Assembly: GCA_036936605.1 (NCBI GenBank)
Contig: JAUPFV010000002.1
Location: 203,693,273-203,757,272, forward strand
DNA from: Limnanthes douglasii subsp. nivea
Lineage: Eukaryota > Streptophyta > Magnoliopsida > Brassicales > Limnanthaceae
Length of the DNA stretch: 64,000 bases
Direction of reading: 5' to 3'
The notes under the pieces were generated by a model. The model saw nothing but the letters and a program-made list of their open reading frames with translations. It did not search any database and was not told the DNA's origin. Of the stretch, positions 1 to 9,829 are shown in pieces. Positions within the stretch are counted from its first letter, which is position 1. Every line of letters starts with the position of its first letter. The translations under genes and the position numbers were made by a program.

Positions 1-366
1 TCCACCTTGAAGGAAGATGTGGAGACTAAAGACGTTGTCATCCAGTCCATGTCTGGTGAGAAGATTTCCCTTGAAGAGGTTGTTTCCAAGGTAACCAAAA
101 AGAAAGAAGACTTGGTGAAAGAGCAGGATCAGAGAATTCATGCTCGTATCGATGCAGACACCAACGGGGTGATAGATTCCTTAGAAAAAAGGTATGCCGA
201 AGTTAAGTCTGATATGGTTTTTCTTTTCCACCAAACGTTTCCGAAGAGAACGCTTGGTACCTTGTGGCAATATGTTGAGTATGAAGATATCCCATTCCAT
301 ACGATGGTGGATGGTGATAAGAAGAACTACTCTAGTGGAATTGATGACACTACCGATAAGGAATAA
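1..366 (+). CDS. C-terminal end of antisense ORF (aORF) of Element A, partial
   Basis: Open from base 1 to a stop at 364-366, so it begins upstream of the window. It encodes a charged, Lys/Glu-rich stretch with coiled-coil character, followed by a compact tail (LWQYVEYEDIPFHTM, then KNYSSGID). The same order of segments occurs in Element B at about 12230-12667, so this is the homologous end of a family protein. The gene runs opposite to the gag-pol remnant at 985-5829 and converges on it. Extra antisense ORFs downstream of pol are known in Tat/Retand-type Ty3-gypsy elements; their function is not known. The part visible here has no stop or frameshift. Confidence 0.75.
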   Translation, partial: STLKEDVETKDVVIQSMSGEKISLEEVVSKVTKKKEDLVKEQDQRIHARIDADTNGVIDSLEKRYAEVKSDMVFLFHQTFPKRTLGTLWQYVEYEDIPFHTMVDGDKKNYSSGIDDTTDKE

Positions 367-984
367 GGAACCTGGGAGAGTTCGAGTGTTGAGCTCAAAG
401 ATCCCCACAAAAAAGATGATGCAGGAACATCCGAAGGGAATAAGCCCTGAAGTTTTAACTATCTTTTCTTACTTCTTTTTCTTAATCTTGTGAACTACTA
501 AAGTCCTTGGATGGCCAAAGCAGTTTTGTAACCATGTCCGGTTTGAGTCTGGTTAAGCATTTCTTAAAACTTAAAGTCCTTGGATGGCCAAGGCATATTT
601 TATGTTCTAATATCATCATCCGGTTTATAGCCGGACAGGCTACCTTGCTCAATTTTTTCTTTGTTTCATACTTGCTTAAATTTAATGGCTAATGTTTAAA
701 GAGCCCTTATTTATTTTACAAGTATTTAAGATGATAATGTTTAAAATCTCCGATGACATGTGTTTAATGGTCATCATTCAACCAAATTAATCTAATCTGC
801 CAAAGATCATTAGTAATTTGAAGACTTTAAAGAAATTGTAATCAAACCACTCCAAATATTTTAAGAAGGCATCAAATTTATTGAAAAAACCAGACACCTC
901 ATTAAAACCTCCCCATGCCAGTAGGAAAGAGTGTGCCCCCTAATATTTACATGGACTTTAAACAAGTAAATATTTACACAACTT
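367..984. other. Spacer between convergent aORF and pol of Element A, with two hairpin repeats
   Basis: No coding sequence is supported. The spacer separates the aORF stop from the pol stop of the opposite strand. It contains the short motif CCTTGGATGGCCAARG twice (505-520 and 578-593), each preceded by AAAGT; both arms can pair (CCTTGG with CCAAGG). Element B has the same pair of motifs at the equivalent place. A 3'-end or RNA-structure role for both transcripts is inference only. Confidence 0.6.
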
Positions 985-2291
985 TCATTCCATATATAAC
1001 CGGAGGTGTTCAATATATTAAGGGTGCTTTAAGATTCTTCCATCTTTGTCTTGAAGCCTGTATGTCCCAGGCTTGAGTTTTCAGAGACCTCATAAGGCCC
1101 TTCCCAGTTCGGAGCTAGCTTGCCGAACTGCTTCTCCTTAGTATGCAAGAAAACCTTTCTCAATATTTTATCCCCTGACCGAAAATCCCTTCTTTTGATC
1201 TTGGAAGCAAATCTGCTCCTCATCAAGCCTTGGTAATGGGTGGTTCTAAGATGAGCCTTAACCTTTTTTCTATTCTATCAAGTCTAAGTGACTTCTGATT
1301 GCCACTTCATTAGCCTGTTCGGAATAATTGTGGACTCTGTACGATGGAATAGTCGCATCTATAGGACCAATTTCATACATCCCATATACCAAGGAAAAAG
1401 GAGATTCTTCTGTAGCAGCTCCATGAGTAGTCTGGTATGCCCATAACACTTCTTGCAAATAGCTTGGTCACTTTCCTGCAGCCCCTTCTAAATTCTTTTT
1501 TAAATAGAACATGATGGTTTTATTTGCCACTTCAACTCGACCATTATCGTGTGGGTGGAAATGAGAAAAAAACAATGCTGAATCCCCCGGGAGGCACAGA
1601 AAGTATCCATATCCTTGTAATCGAATTGTGGCCCATTATCTGTGGTTATCTTTCGTGGAACCCCAAATCTGCAACAAATATTAGATAAGGTAAATTTTAT
1701 AACAGGTTTTGAAGTAGTTCTTGCCAATGGGGTCGCTTCTATCCATTTTGAGAAATAATCAATGGCTACAATAATAGTCCTGCACCCTCCGGATGCCATT
1801 GGTAGAGGCCCAACTAAATCCAGTCCCCAACGAGCAAAAGGCATTGGCTCAGAAATCGATTACATAGGAACAGCTGGGATATGAATTTCATTACCATATC
1901 TTTGGCATGGGTCACATTTCTTCACCAACCCCTTGGCATCTGTCATTATGGATGGCTTTATAGCCACAGTGTGTTGATCCTTCTCCATCATGTAGTTTGG
2001 ATAGCACAATTTGGGACTCTTCAACCCCCAAACAACGCGGGAGAGGTCTACTAAACGACTTCTTATAAAGGATACCTCTTATGATTAAGAAACCGCGGGC
2101 CCTATGCTTCATTTTCCTTGCCACAGCTTTCTCCGGAGGCAAAATGCCATCAAAGATGTATTGAAGAAGGGGATATCTCCAGTCTTTGGGTTGAACCACT
2201 TGTATACTTAAACTTTCCTCCTCTTCCTTGCTATGATTGGGTTGTATGGATGGACATTCTTACACATGAATCCATGGGTAGGACTCATAGT
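985..2291 (-). pseudogene. Integrase region of Element A pol (Ty3-gypsy, Tat type)
   Basis: Minus-strand reading gives the zinc-binding zone (about 1912-2199, with SRPLPRCLGVEES), then the catalytic core (about 1500-1844) with WGLDLVGPLPM and ITTDNGPQFD. These carry the first two acidic residues of the DDE triad. The C-terminal part (1029-1458) contains LPSYRVHNY-like and GPYEVSE motifs and ends at a stop at 985-987. The glutamate segment after NGPQFD is shifted out of frame, and the zinc zone lacks about 45 bp that Element B keeps near 14170-14225. Several frames and stops are needed, so it is not functional. In an intact element this enzyme inserts the cDNA into the host chromosome. Confidence 0.9.
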
Positions 2292-3130
2292 ATGCTATGG
2301 TTTCGAAAGAGTCTGCTGGTGTGTTCTCTGATCTAGGTATATGCTCATAGCTAACATTTTGAAGTTAGGTGCCACTTTTTTTAGGATAAACAAGTATTTT
2401 ATCAACTGCTCCTTTTTTTCCTCAGATTGGCCTTGGGCATGATGGATAAGAAGCTGAGAATCACTTATCAACCTGACTTTTTTAGCCCACACAGAAAAGC
2501 TAGCTTCAGACCAGCTATAGCAGCCTCATATTCTAACTCATTGTTAGAAGCCTTAAAAGCAAAACATATAGCCTTGTATAACTTATCGGCATAAGAGAGG
2601 TTAAACATATCCCAGCATCATAACCCATGGTACTTGATCCACCATCTGTCCGGACAACCCATACTTTCTTAGTTTTCTCATCTGAAGCTTGCTTAGTACT
2701 TCTGTCCGAATGGAACTCTGCCAGGAAATCAGCAACAGACTAAGCTTTGATTGCAGTTCGTGGGGCAAGATCAATATCATAATCACCCAATACTACTGAC
2801 CATTTGGTCATCCTGCTTGATATGTCTGCCTTCTGAAGAACATTCTTCAAAGGAAAAGACGTCCCGACGATGATAGAACGAGACTGAAAATACGGCCTCA
2901 TCTTTCTGGCAGCAATCACCAAGGCTAGTGCCAGTTATTCAAGCTTCATGTACCTTTTTCATCATCCATCAGACTCTTGCTGATGTAGTACACCGGACAA
3001 GGATAATTGTCCAGCTCTCTTACCAACACTGCACTTATAGTACATTCAGACACAGTTAAGTATATGTACAGTGTCTCTCCATCAACAGGTTTGACAAGAG
3101 TTTTGGGGGAAGATAAATTCTTTTCTATTT
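2292..3130 (-). pseudogene. RNase H region of Element A pol
   Basis: The stretch 2740-2922 reads AARKMRPYFQSRSI and SSRMTKWSVVLGDYDIDLAP, the typical reverse transcriptase-RNase H connection and start of RNase H in Tat-type elements. At 2295-2492 the segment RLISDSQLLIHHAQGQ carries the conserved Asp-Ser core of RNase H. Frameshifts separate the pieces. In a working element this domain removes the RNA strand of the RNA-DNA hybrid during reverse transcription. Confidence 0.8.
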
Positions 3131-4299
3131 CAGGATCTGCTTCTATCTTTTTTCACTAATAATATACCCTAATATTTTGTTGATCAGACACCAACAGTAC
3201 ATTTCTCACGATTCAGCTTCAAACGAATGGCTCTCAAATTGAGAAAAGTCTCCTCTAAATCTTCGAGGTATTCATCATTTGTGGAACTCTTAACCAACAT
3301 ATCGTCAATGTATACCTTCGTATTCCTTCTAATCTGAGGAGCAAAATCCTTATTCACCAACCTTTGATATGTTGCTCCAGAATTCTTCAATCCATATAGC
3401 AGACCCTATAACAATGTCATCCTTGATCAATGATGAATGTAGTACTTTCCTGATCTTTTGAATCCATTTGAATCTGATTATACCTTGCAAAAGCATCTAT
3501 AAAAGAAATAATTTTATTCCTTGAAGTAGAATCAACCAGTTGATCTATTCGAGGGACAGGGAATGGATCTTCAGGGTATACTTAATTAAAATTTGGAAGT
3601 CAATACACATTATCCACTTTCTAGTGTGGTTTATTTTAAACTGAGGGTAATTTTGTCAAGTGTTTTGGAGAGTTGTTTTAAGGGTATTAAATGTTTGGAT
3701 GTTTTGTAGTGAGAGATTTAAGCTGCCTGGTTGTATTAAATGTTCATTACCCTCATTAATGAAAGTAGTTGGGTATTTAGACCCTTAATTATGGTCAAAT
3801 GGGCTTTCGGGTCAAGTTATGAAATCGGGTCAAGTTTAAGGACCTGTTTACTCAATAAGCTGATTAGCACCTAGCTTAGTCAAAAGGTGTTTAGTATTTT
3901 AATACTTTTGTCCTGTCCGGATAGTTCAGTGGGCACTTACTGTCCGAATTACCCATGTCCGGTTTTCTAAGTGAGTAGTAGTGAACAAATCTGGACTTAT
4001 CACTTTCCATTCTTCTTTTTAACCAATACTGGATTTGCAGTCCATAAAGGATATTGTGCCTCACTAATATGTCTGACCCTATAGAGACGATCTGCTTCTT
4101 TAACAATAGCCTTTGACTTTTCTACAGAAAAAGCTCGCCTCTTTTGAATAACAGTTTTTATCCTCGGATTTATAGCAAGGCTATGACATATTATCTCAAA
4201 TGAAACTCTTATCACATCCTCTATTTTCCAAGCAAAAACATTTACATTATCAAACAAAAATCATAGCAACTGATCACGCAAAGTAAATGACGTCAATGT
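3131..4299 (-). pseudogene. Reverse transcriptase region of Element A, split by a solo LTR
   Basis: The N-terminal part (4000-4257) reads AINPRIKTVIQKRRAFSVEK and then QYPLWTANPVLVKKKNGK, the start of the gypsy reverse transcriptase palm and fingers. The catalytic part (3184-3390) contains GATYQRLVNK and the active-site motif VYIDDMLVKS. Between them lies a 381-bp LTR (3622-4002). If the LTR and one copy of its CTTTC duplication are removed, the flanks join at the place where Element B reads continuously (near 16075-16095). Frame shifts and stops exist besides the insertion. Confidence 0.9.
3622..4002 (-). mobile_element. Solo LTR of the Element B/D family inserted in Element A
   Basis: The 381-bp sequence matches the LTR at 9027-9405 along its whole length and the reverse complement of that at 62929-63294. 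It is flanked by perfect 5-bp duplications CTTTC at 3617-3621 and 4003-4007. The end next to the left duplication has mutated from TGGTGAGG to TAGTGTGG. No internal region accompanies it, so it arose by recombination between the two LTRs of a former full insertion. It shows that this LTR family was active after Element A had already inserted. Confidence 0.92.
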
Positions 4300-4654
4300 T
4301 CATATTCGTAAAGTCTTCCAATTAGAGAAAATATGTTTTTTAATATCGTCACTCACTGTTAAAAAATATGGGGTTTCCCTCGGATTATCCATTCCTTCTA
4401 CATTTGAAGTCAACCCATTTGCACAACATTCCCTAGCCAGTTTCTGGTCACTTCGAACCACACGAACTCGATCTCCAAAGACATACTTCAAACATTCATG
4501 AACGGTAGACACAACTGGATACATTCTTGAAATCCAATATCTCCCGAAAATAGCATTGTAATTGGTTGGACATTCAACCATCGTGATCTCTCAAAGAATG
4601 TCCTTGATTATTTGACACCTGCCATGAAGTATTTTGACTAGTTCCAACCACTCC
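4300..4654 (-). pseudogene. Protease-RT linker of Element A next to a deletion
   Basis: The segment at 4300-4581 reads VECPTNYNAIFGRYWISRMYP, the conserved stretch between protease and reverse transcriptase in Tat-type pol, then a Pro-rich linker (DNPRETPYF). Directly upstream on the minus strand it meets the gag segment at 4655. The gag zinc knuckle and the whole aspartic protease, present in Element B at 16700-17400, are missing, so an internal deletion of roughly a kilobase lies near 4610-4660. Confidence 0.75.
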
Positions 4655-5829
4655 TTAAACCCTAGTTGATTCCTCTACTTTAATTTGGTCCTCGTCTTGA
4701 GCCATCAGCGCCTCAATAGTCAAGGTTCTCTTTTTTGTTGTTTCATTTTCTAAATCACCTGACAATAAACCTTGTCGTAATGCTGCCATAGCAACCAGCT
4801 CTTCACAATTACCCAATCCTGCTTTAGTTAAAACAAAATGCTTCGTATTGTCCTTCAATTTCTCTCCTACAACTTGCTTACATTGTATTATCGTGTCGTC
4901 ATTTGATTGCATCTCTTTACTTCCCAAAAAATATCGTTGAAAAACTATATTAAAATCTCTAAAGTTGGTAATAGATCCCCTGGAAATCCTATTATATCAT
5001 TTCAATGTTGTGCCCTTGAATGTCTGAGAGAAAGCTCTGCACACCAGCATGTCATCATCTTCGAAGTTCATCATATAGTTCTTACATTGTTTGATGTGAT
5101 CATTAGGATCTTGCATCCCATTTATTTTTTCGACCTTAGAGATATCAAGACGCTTCAGAAGAGTAATAGACATTATCACAGCTGTTAAAAGAGAATTTCT
5201 CCAATCTACTCCTTTTACATACTGCTCATCTCCTCATATTCCCATAACAGCATATAAATTTCGATCAGCTATACTTGTGTACTGATTTAATGTATTTTTC
5301 TCGCACCATTCCATTTCTCTTAAACAATGAGGCACATTGTATCTTTTTGGTTTATATTATTTATGCGATTTTCGAGGTCGTCCTATTTATTCTTTCAAAA
5401 ATACCTAATAGATTTTTTGCTTAGATATTATTTCCTCAGATACCGAACTATTAAATTCGTCATCACTAGACGTAATATACATGTGTTTGTCTTTTATTTT
5501 CTTTTTGTGAGGTACGATTTATCATTTTCAAAAATATGTTTTCTTCCGATCACTTCGAATCCAATGAGTTGTATATGATCGATCATACTTATTTTCTAGC
5601 TCACATATCTCTTCAAATTGTCATACCTCAGACTTTAGCCTTCCAGATTGAATATGTTATTCTCTTTGAATATATTTCTCATTCAATGATTCATTTGAAC
5701 CTCGATATTTGAATGCATTTTCTGCACCGGATCTTGATCAACTTCTCCACTTTCTTCCCTACGTAGATCAGATCTCAAAGTTTCAATTACTTTTCAAACC
5801 GTGTGATCAGCTTCGTTTCTTGATTCCAT
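4655..5829 (-). pseudogene. gag of Element A (Tat-type Ty3-gypsy)
   Basis: The minus-strand reading begins with an ATG at 5827-5829 (MESRNEADHTV) shortly downstream of the primer binding site, then carries many stops. The capsid-like part at 4997-5179 (NGMQDPNDHIKQCKNYMMNF, then CRAFSQTFKG) and 4655-4927 (GSKEMQSNDDTII, GLGNCEELVAMAALRQGL) matches the Element B gag at 17629-18200 in order and spacing. In a working element gag forms the virus-like particle. The zinc knuckle end is deleted. Confidence 0.8.
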
Positions 5830-5911
5830 ATTGATTTAGAACGATATAATATGTGAAAACACTCTATAATTTCTGGTTTTTTATGTGAAATCAAGGTACC
5901 AATCGAATAGA

Positions 5912-5930
5912 GCTCCCACTGCGGTTGCCA
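5912..5930 (-). promoter_or_regulatory. Primer binding site of Element A
   Basis: On the minus strand this reads TGGCAACCGCAGTGGGAGC, three bases after the LTR end ...CTTCACA. It closely resembles the site of Element D at 63298 (TGGCGACCACAGTGGGA). Such a TGG-led site pairs with the CCA 3' end of a host tRNA to prime reverse transcription. The exact tRNA was not determined; an arginine tRNA, as in Ogre/Tat elements, is a guess. Confidence 0.8.
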
Positions 5931-5933
5931 ATT

Positions 5934-6270
5934 TGTGAAGTACGAATCTAGTTTCTTGAGAGAGAGAATGTAAGAAAGTTTTTAATTTTAGAGAGAGAAA
6001 GTAAAGTAGAGAATAATATTTGTCTAATCAGAAAGTGTAACCCTTTATTCATTAACTTCAACCTTTATTTATAGGCGCGTTAAACTTAGGATAACATAAT
6101 CAGTTATACAAAGGGGTTAAGAGCGTTACAGCCCCCCATATTTACAAATACTATAAAAGGCATCCATCAAGTATATAATTTACTATATATGACCTTAGTT
6201 CTATTACATTTAGGCCCTCAAGATTTGATATCTTTATCAAAATCAATTTCCGAAAATTGGAAAAAGTGCA
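5934..6270 (-). repeat. 5' LTR of Element A (outer edge approximate)
   Basis: The inner edge is firm: on the plus strand the LTR begins TGTGAAGTACG directly beside the primer binding site. On the minus strand it contains a TATA box (TATAAATA, 6066-6073 in reverse) followed by an AATAAAG polyadenylation-like signal, as expected for U3-R. The outer edge is placed between about 6245 and 6300, because copia protease coding is recognisable from about 6310 upward. It is unrelated by eye to the LTR family of Elements B and D although the internal genes are related. Confidence 0.6.
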
Positions 6271-6274
6271 GTTC

Positions 6275-7757
6275 TCGACGTAGATACCTCAACGAACTTT
6301 CTATTGTTGCTCAACATTTTTGGTGAGATATGTTTCATAATATTTTACTGAATAAAATTTAGAGTTTTCAAATGATGGAACATAAAGGAATATTTATAAT
6401 TTCAACTATGGAGAAATAAGAATAGATTATTCTCCTTTTATTTCGGCTAAACCCCCCATTTGCAGTTTCAACATGAGGTTTTGAAGGTGGTACTCGATCA
6501 ATAATATATGATGGGTCATGGGTCATTACGTCTGTAGCCCCACAATCTCAATATCTATTCCGTTATTTTTCCTTGATGACTTAGTCTTGCAAATCCTTGT
6601 TGTCCATTATTTTTTGTTACTTGATTGATGCACTGCCTGAATGGATTTATAGAATGCTACTAACGACATGTGTCCTGCCTTTTTATGGTTGTCTTCCCAC
6701 CATTTTGGGTACCTTACTAACTTAAAGAAATTATCCTTAGTATGTTTGTTCTTTCCATAATGTGTACACTTTAACTTGGATTTATTCTCCTATGATGAGG
6801 ATTTCCACAGACTTCTAGTAGATTCTGAATAACCACTTCGTTCTTTTCCTCATAATTCTGGTTTCTTTTTAAAGACTACTGATTTTTTTTATAGTCTCAT
6901 TCTGATTTTTCATGATGATGGAATAACCTCATTATTGGTTGTTGGCTTTAAAATTTATAGTCTGACTACACCATTACATAAGTTGATTCAACTAAGGAAA
7001 GGGGATCTTGTTTCAAGATATCTCTCTGAAATGCTTTGTATCTGTTATCAGTGACTGTAAAAACTAGTAAAGTCTTTGTTCAACCAAAACTTTGTTGTAT
7101 ATGGCTATATCATCAGGATCCTTCATGTAATTTGATGATCTCCTAACAATGTTCATCCAAATATATTGTAAAGTATTCCACAAAGTTTCAAATTATCACT
7201 TCCTTGATGTATTGTACTCGCGCTTTTGTGTAGTTCATATATTTAGAATGAGTCTCCATTGCTACCTTATGTTACAGCTAATCCATTCCACAAGGTTTTA
7301 GCCGTCACATACTACGCAACATGATTAGTCAAAGGTGGCTGAATGTTTTGAACAATCCAAGTAAACACAGTTTGGTCAGAGTGATCCTATCTTGCATATG
7401 TTGGATATGTCGTCTCTGGTGGTGTACCCTTGAGATGTTGTATCTTCCATCTTCTTCCAATTACATTTTTCATAAGACATTTCCATACATGATAATTTTT
7501 ATTGTTGATTTCGAAGTCAATTAAGAGACTATGAGAACTGATTTTAGTTGATTGTTGATTTCCTAATCCGTTTCTCATCAAATTTGCTATTTTTAATGTC
7601 AATTCATTGGGAGTATTAGGGTTGCTATTTTAAATAATGCTTGAATTTTCTTCTAAAATTTTGGTCGTGGATACAAGAATACATGTTGGCTAATTTTTGT
7701 TTCTGTTGGATGATATAATGTTTTTCTGAATCCCAAAAGAACACTACTATGAGACCA
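6275..7757 (-). pseudogene. Ty1-copia gag and protease remnant
   Basis: The minus-strand reading starts with a gag N-terminal part at 7387-7602 (NYHVWKCLMKNVIGRRWK) that continues to about 7320 (ITLTKLCLLGLFKTFSHL). A zinc-knuckle variant follows at about 6700-6790 (CTHYGKNKHTKDNFFKL, then YPKWW), and the protease start at about 6440-6545 (DCGATDVMTHDPSYIID, where the usual DSGA is DCGA). The order matches copia gag-pol. Coding fades near 6310, where Element A's LTR begins, so Element A inserted into this older copia. Stops and shifts are abundant. Confidence 0.8.
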
Positions 7758-8041
7758 TGTTAGAAAGATAAAAAAAACTATTATTGATTTGTTGTTGTTA
7801 TGTTTTGTTGTACATCTCCTATATTTATATTAGTATATTATAGACAGAATAAAATTTTTTACTAATATAATATTATCCTATAATAATAATAATATTATTT
7901 TTCATAATTGAATAATATTCATATATTAAAAATATATTATTCAATATCCTTCATAATTGAATATTATTCTTACATAAAAAATATAATGTTCAAATTTTTG
8001 ACCAATTAATTAATATTTAATTAATATTTTGGTCTCCAACA
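7758..8041 (-). repeat. 5' LTR of the copia remnant
   Basis: The 284-bp block has inverted ends TGTTAGA...TCCAACA on the plus strand, typical of copia LTRs. On the minus strand it is followed at once by TGGTCTCATAG (7747-7757), a mutated form of the initiator-methionine-tRNA primer site TGGTATCAGAG. The gag remnant follows in the same direction. Confidence 0.75.
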
Positions 8042-9021
8042 ATATTAGTTAGAAAAATATTCAACACTATTGAGGTTGATTAAAAAAAACAATATACAGA
8101 ATCATATGCTTTTTGTGATCTCGGAGTTGATACAAATTCACCCTCAACTAATATTGATATGTCCAGGTTAAATCATGCTCGTCCAGACAAAAATAAATAG
8201 AAAATAAGTGATATTATTTCATCTTCGAAATAATGGACCATGGAAGTTACAAAACAAATGAAAGTTGGTCGTACATTATTATTTTGGTTGAATGTATGTT
8301 TTTGAACGTTTAGATTTAAAAAAACTCGAAAATAATAATATCTATGTATATATTTTTCGCCATTTAATATCAATATCTATGTATTTAAAATTTATTTAAT
8401 ATAATATATATTTTTTATTATAATAAATTTTTAAGTCGATTTAATTAATATTTCATAATATTTTTTATTATTGTAAACTTAATTTATATTATAAATCACT
8501 TGGACAATGTCTATCCATAAACACTTTGAGATTGTTATTTGATATTTTTTAATATAATTTAGATATACAAATAGTTTATTATAATTATTTTAGCGGATTT
8601 TAAATTGAATTTTTTAAACTTGTTGAAATTTTCAAATGTTTTAATCCATTATATATTATAAATAGTTTCAACTATATTAGCTATGTAGAATATATGTTTA
8701 GAATATTTAAGAATTATGTTTCTAATCTTTATATACTTATTTTTTAAATATTAAATATTTTAAATAAAATATTAGATATTTAGATCAATAGTTTAAATAT
8801 TGAGAATAATAAGTTAAATAGTTTAGTAAATATTTAAATTAATAGATTAAATCTTGCCACTAATAAATTTATCATCAAATAATTAAAATATATTTTTTAA
8901 ATTGTTAGAATTTTTAGATTTAATATTTTTTAAATATTAGATATTTTAACCAATATAAAATTTTAAATAGTTTAATACAATAAACAAAAATGGAAACTTG
9001 TATTACCAGTCCCTCTCTTTC
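8042..9021. other. AT-rich spacer without a recognisable gene
   Basis: Very AT-rich sequence with many ATTTAAATAT-like runs. I see no coding signal longer than chance and no RNA gene. The right end (8993-9015) is one arm of an inverted repeat that is split by Element B; the other arm lies at 18785-18810. Confidence 0.6.
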
Positions 9022-9026
9022 ACCTT

Positions 9027-9405
9027 TGGTGAGGTTTATTTTGAGCTGATGGTAATTTTGTCAAGTGTTTTGGAAAGTTTAGAGGGTATTAAATGTTTAA
9101 GTGTGAAGTAGTGAGAGATTTGAGCTGCGTGGTTGTATTAAATGTTCATTTCCCTCATTAATGAAAGTAGTTGGGGTATTTATACCCTTAATTATGGACC
9201 CATGGTCTTTCGGGTCGAATTATGGAACTAGGTCAAGTTTAAGGACTCATTTACTTATTAAGCTGATTAGCATATAGCTTAGTCAAAAAGTGTTTAGTCA
9301 TTCTTTACTTTTGTCCTGTCTGGATAGTTCAGTGGCAAGATTATGTCTGAATTCCCCTTGTCCGGATATCTCAGTAGGAAGTGGTGAATTTATCCAGACT
9401 CATCA
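9027..9405 (-). repeat. 3' LTR of Element B (complete)
   Basis: The 379-bp LTR runs TGGTGAGG...GACTCATCA on the plus strand, that is TGATGAGTC...CCTCACCA in element orientation. It matches the solo LTR at 3622-4002, the truncated copy at 18558-18751 and the LTR at 62929-63294. The TATA box lies inside a perfect 14-bp palindrome, GGGTATTTATACCC (9174-9187). Confidence 0.93.
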
Positions 9406-9420
9406 CTAGCCCATTTTTTA
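9406..9420 (-). promoter_or_regulatory. Polypurine tract of Element B
   Basis: Directly before the 3' LTR the minus strand reads TAAAAAATGGGCTAG, a purine-rich run at the position where plus-strand DNA synthesis is primed in LTR retrotransposons. Confidence 0.65.
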
Positions 9421-9733
9421 GGCTTTGTCAAAAATCTTTGGCAGGACTAAAAAATTCACTTAGTCAGTAACGACATTTTCCGACCTATTTGTGTATCTGG
9501 CTTGAGGTTCGTCCGGACTGAATTTTTCCCAGAATTCTAAGAGCTTCTCTTTGGATCGTGGGACATGTGTCACAATCCGATTCGACCTACCAGTCGTTTT
9601 TCACCTAGATTGGCGATCCCACTAAAACTAAAAATTAACCTGTGCATTTAATTTTTCTCACGTCAGTGATGTCTTCAATCATTACACAAATCTCTTCGTC
9701 TCCTCCTAGGTATCACTTACCTTTTTCTACTAA

Positions 9734-9741
9734 TATATAAA
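9734..9741 (+). promoter_or_regulatory. Candidate TATA box of the Element B aORF
   Basis: TATATAAA in the context ACTAATATATAAACC, followed by a pyrimidine-rich, ATG-free leader of about 90 bases up to the aORF ATG at 9830. It lies on the plus strand inside the element, not in an LTR, so the aORF may be transcribed from its own promoter. This is inferred from sequence context alone. Confidence 0.5.
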
Positions 9742-9829
9742 CCATTTTTTCACTGTTTCATTATCTTCATCACTCAACAAATATTAGAGCTTTTCACCCT
9801 TTCTTTCAAAATTGTTCTTAGATAGTTTT

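Noticed and set aside
5934..6544. A 611-bp LTR for Element A ending at TGTAGCCCCACA
   Set aside because: The stretch from 6544 downward reads as copia protease (DCGATDVMTHDPS) on the minus strand, so the LTR must end earlier, near 6245-6300.
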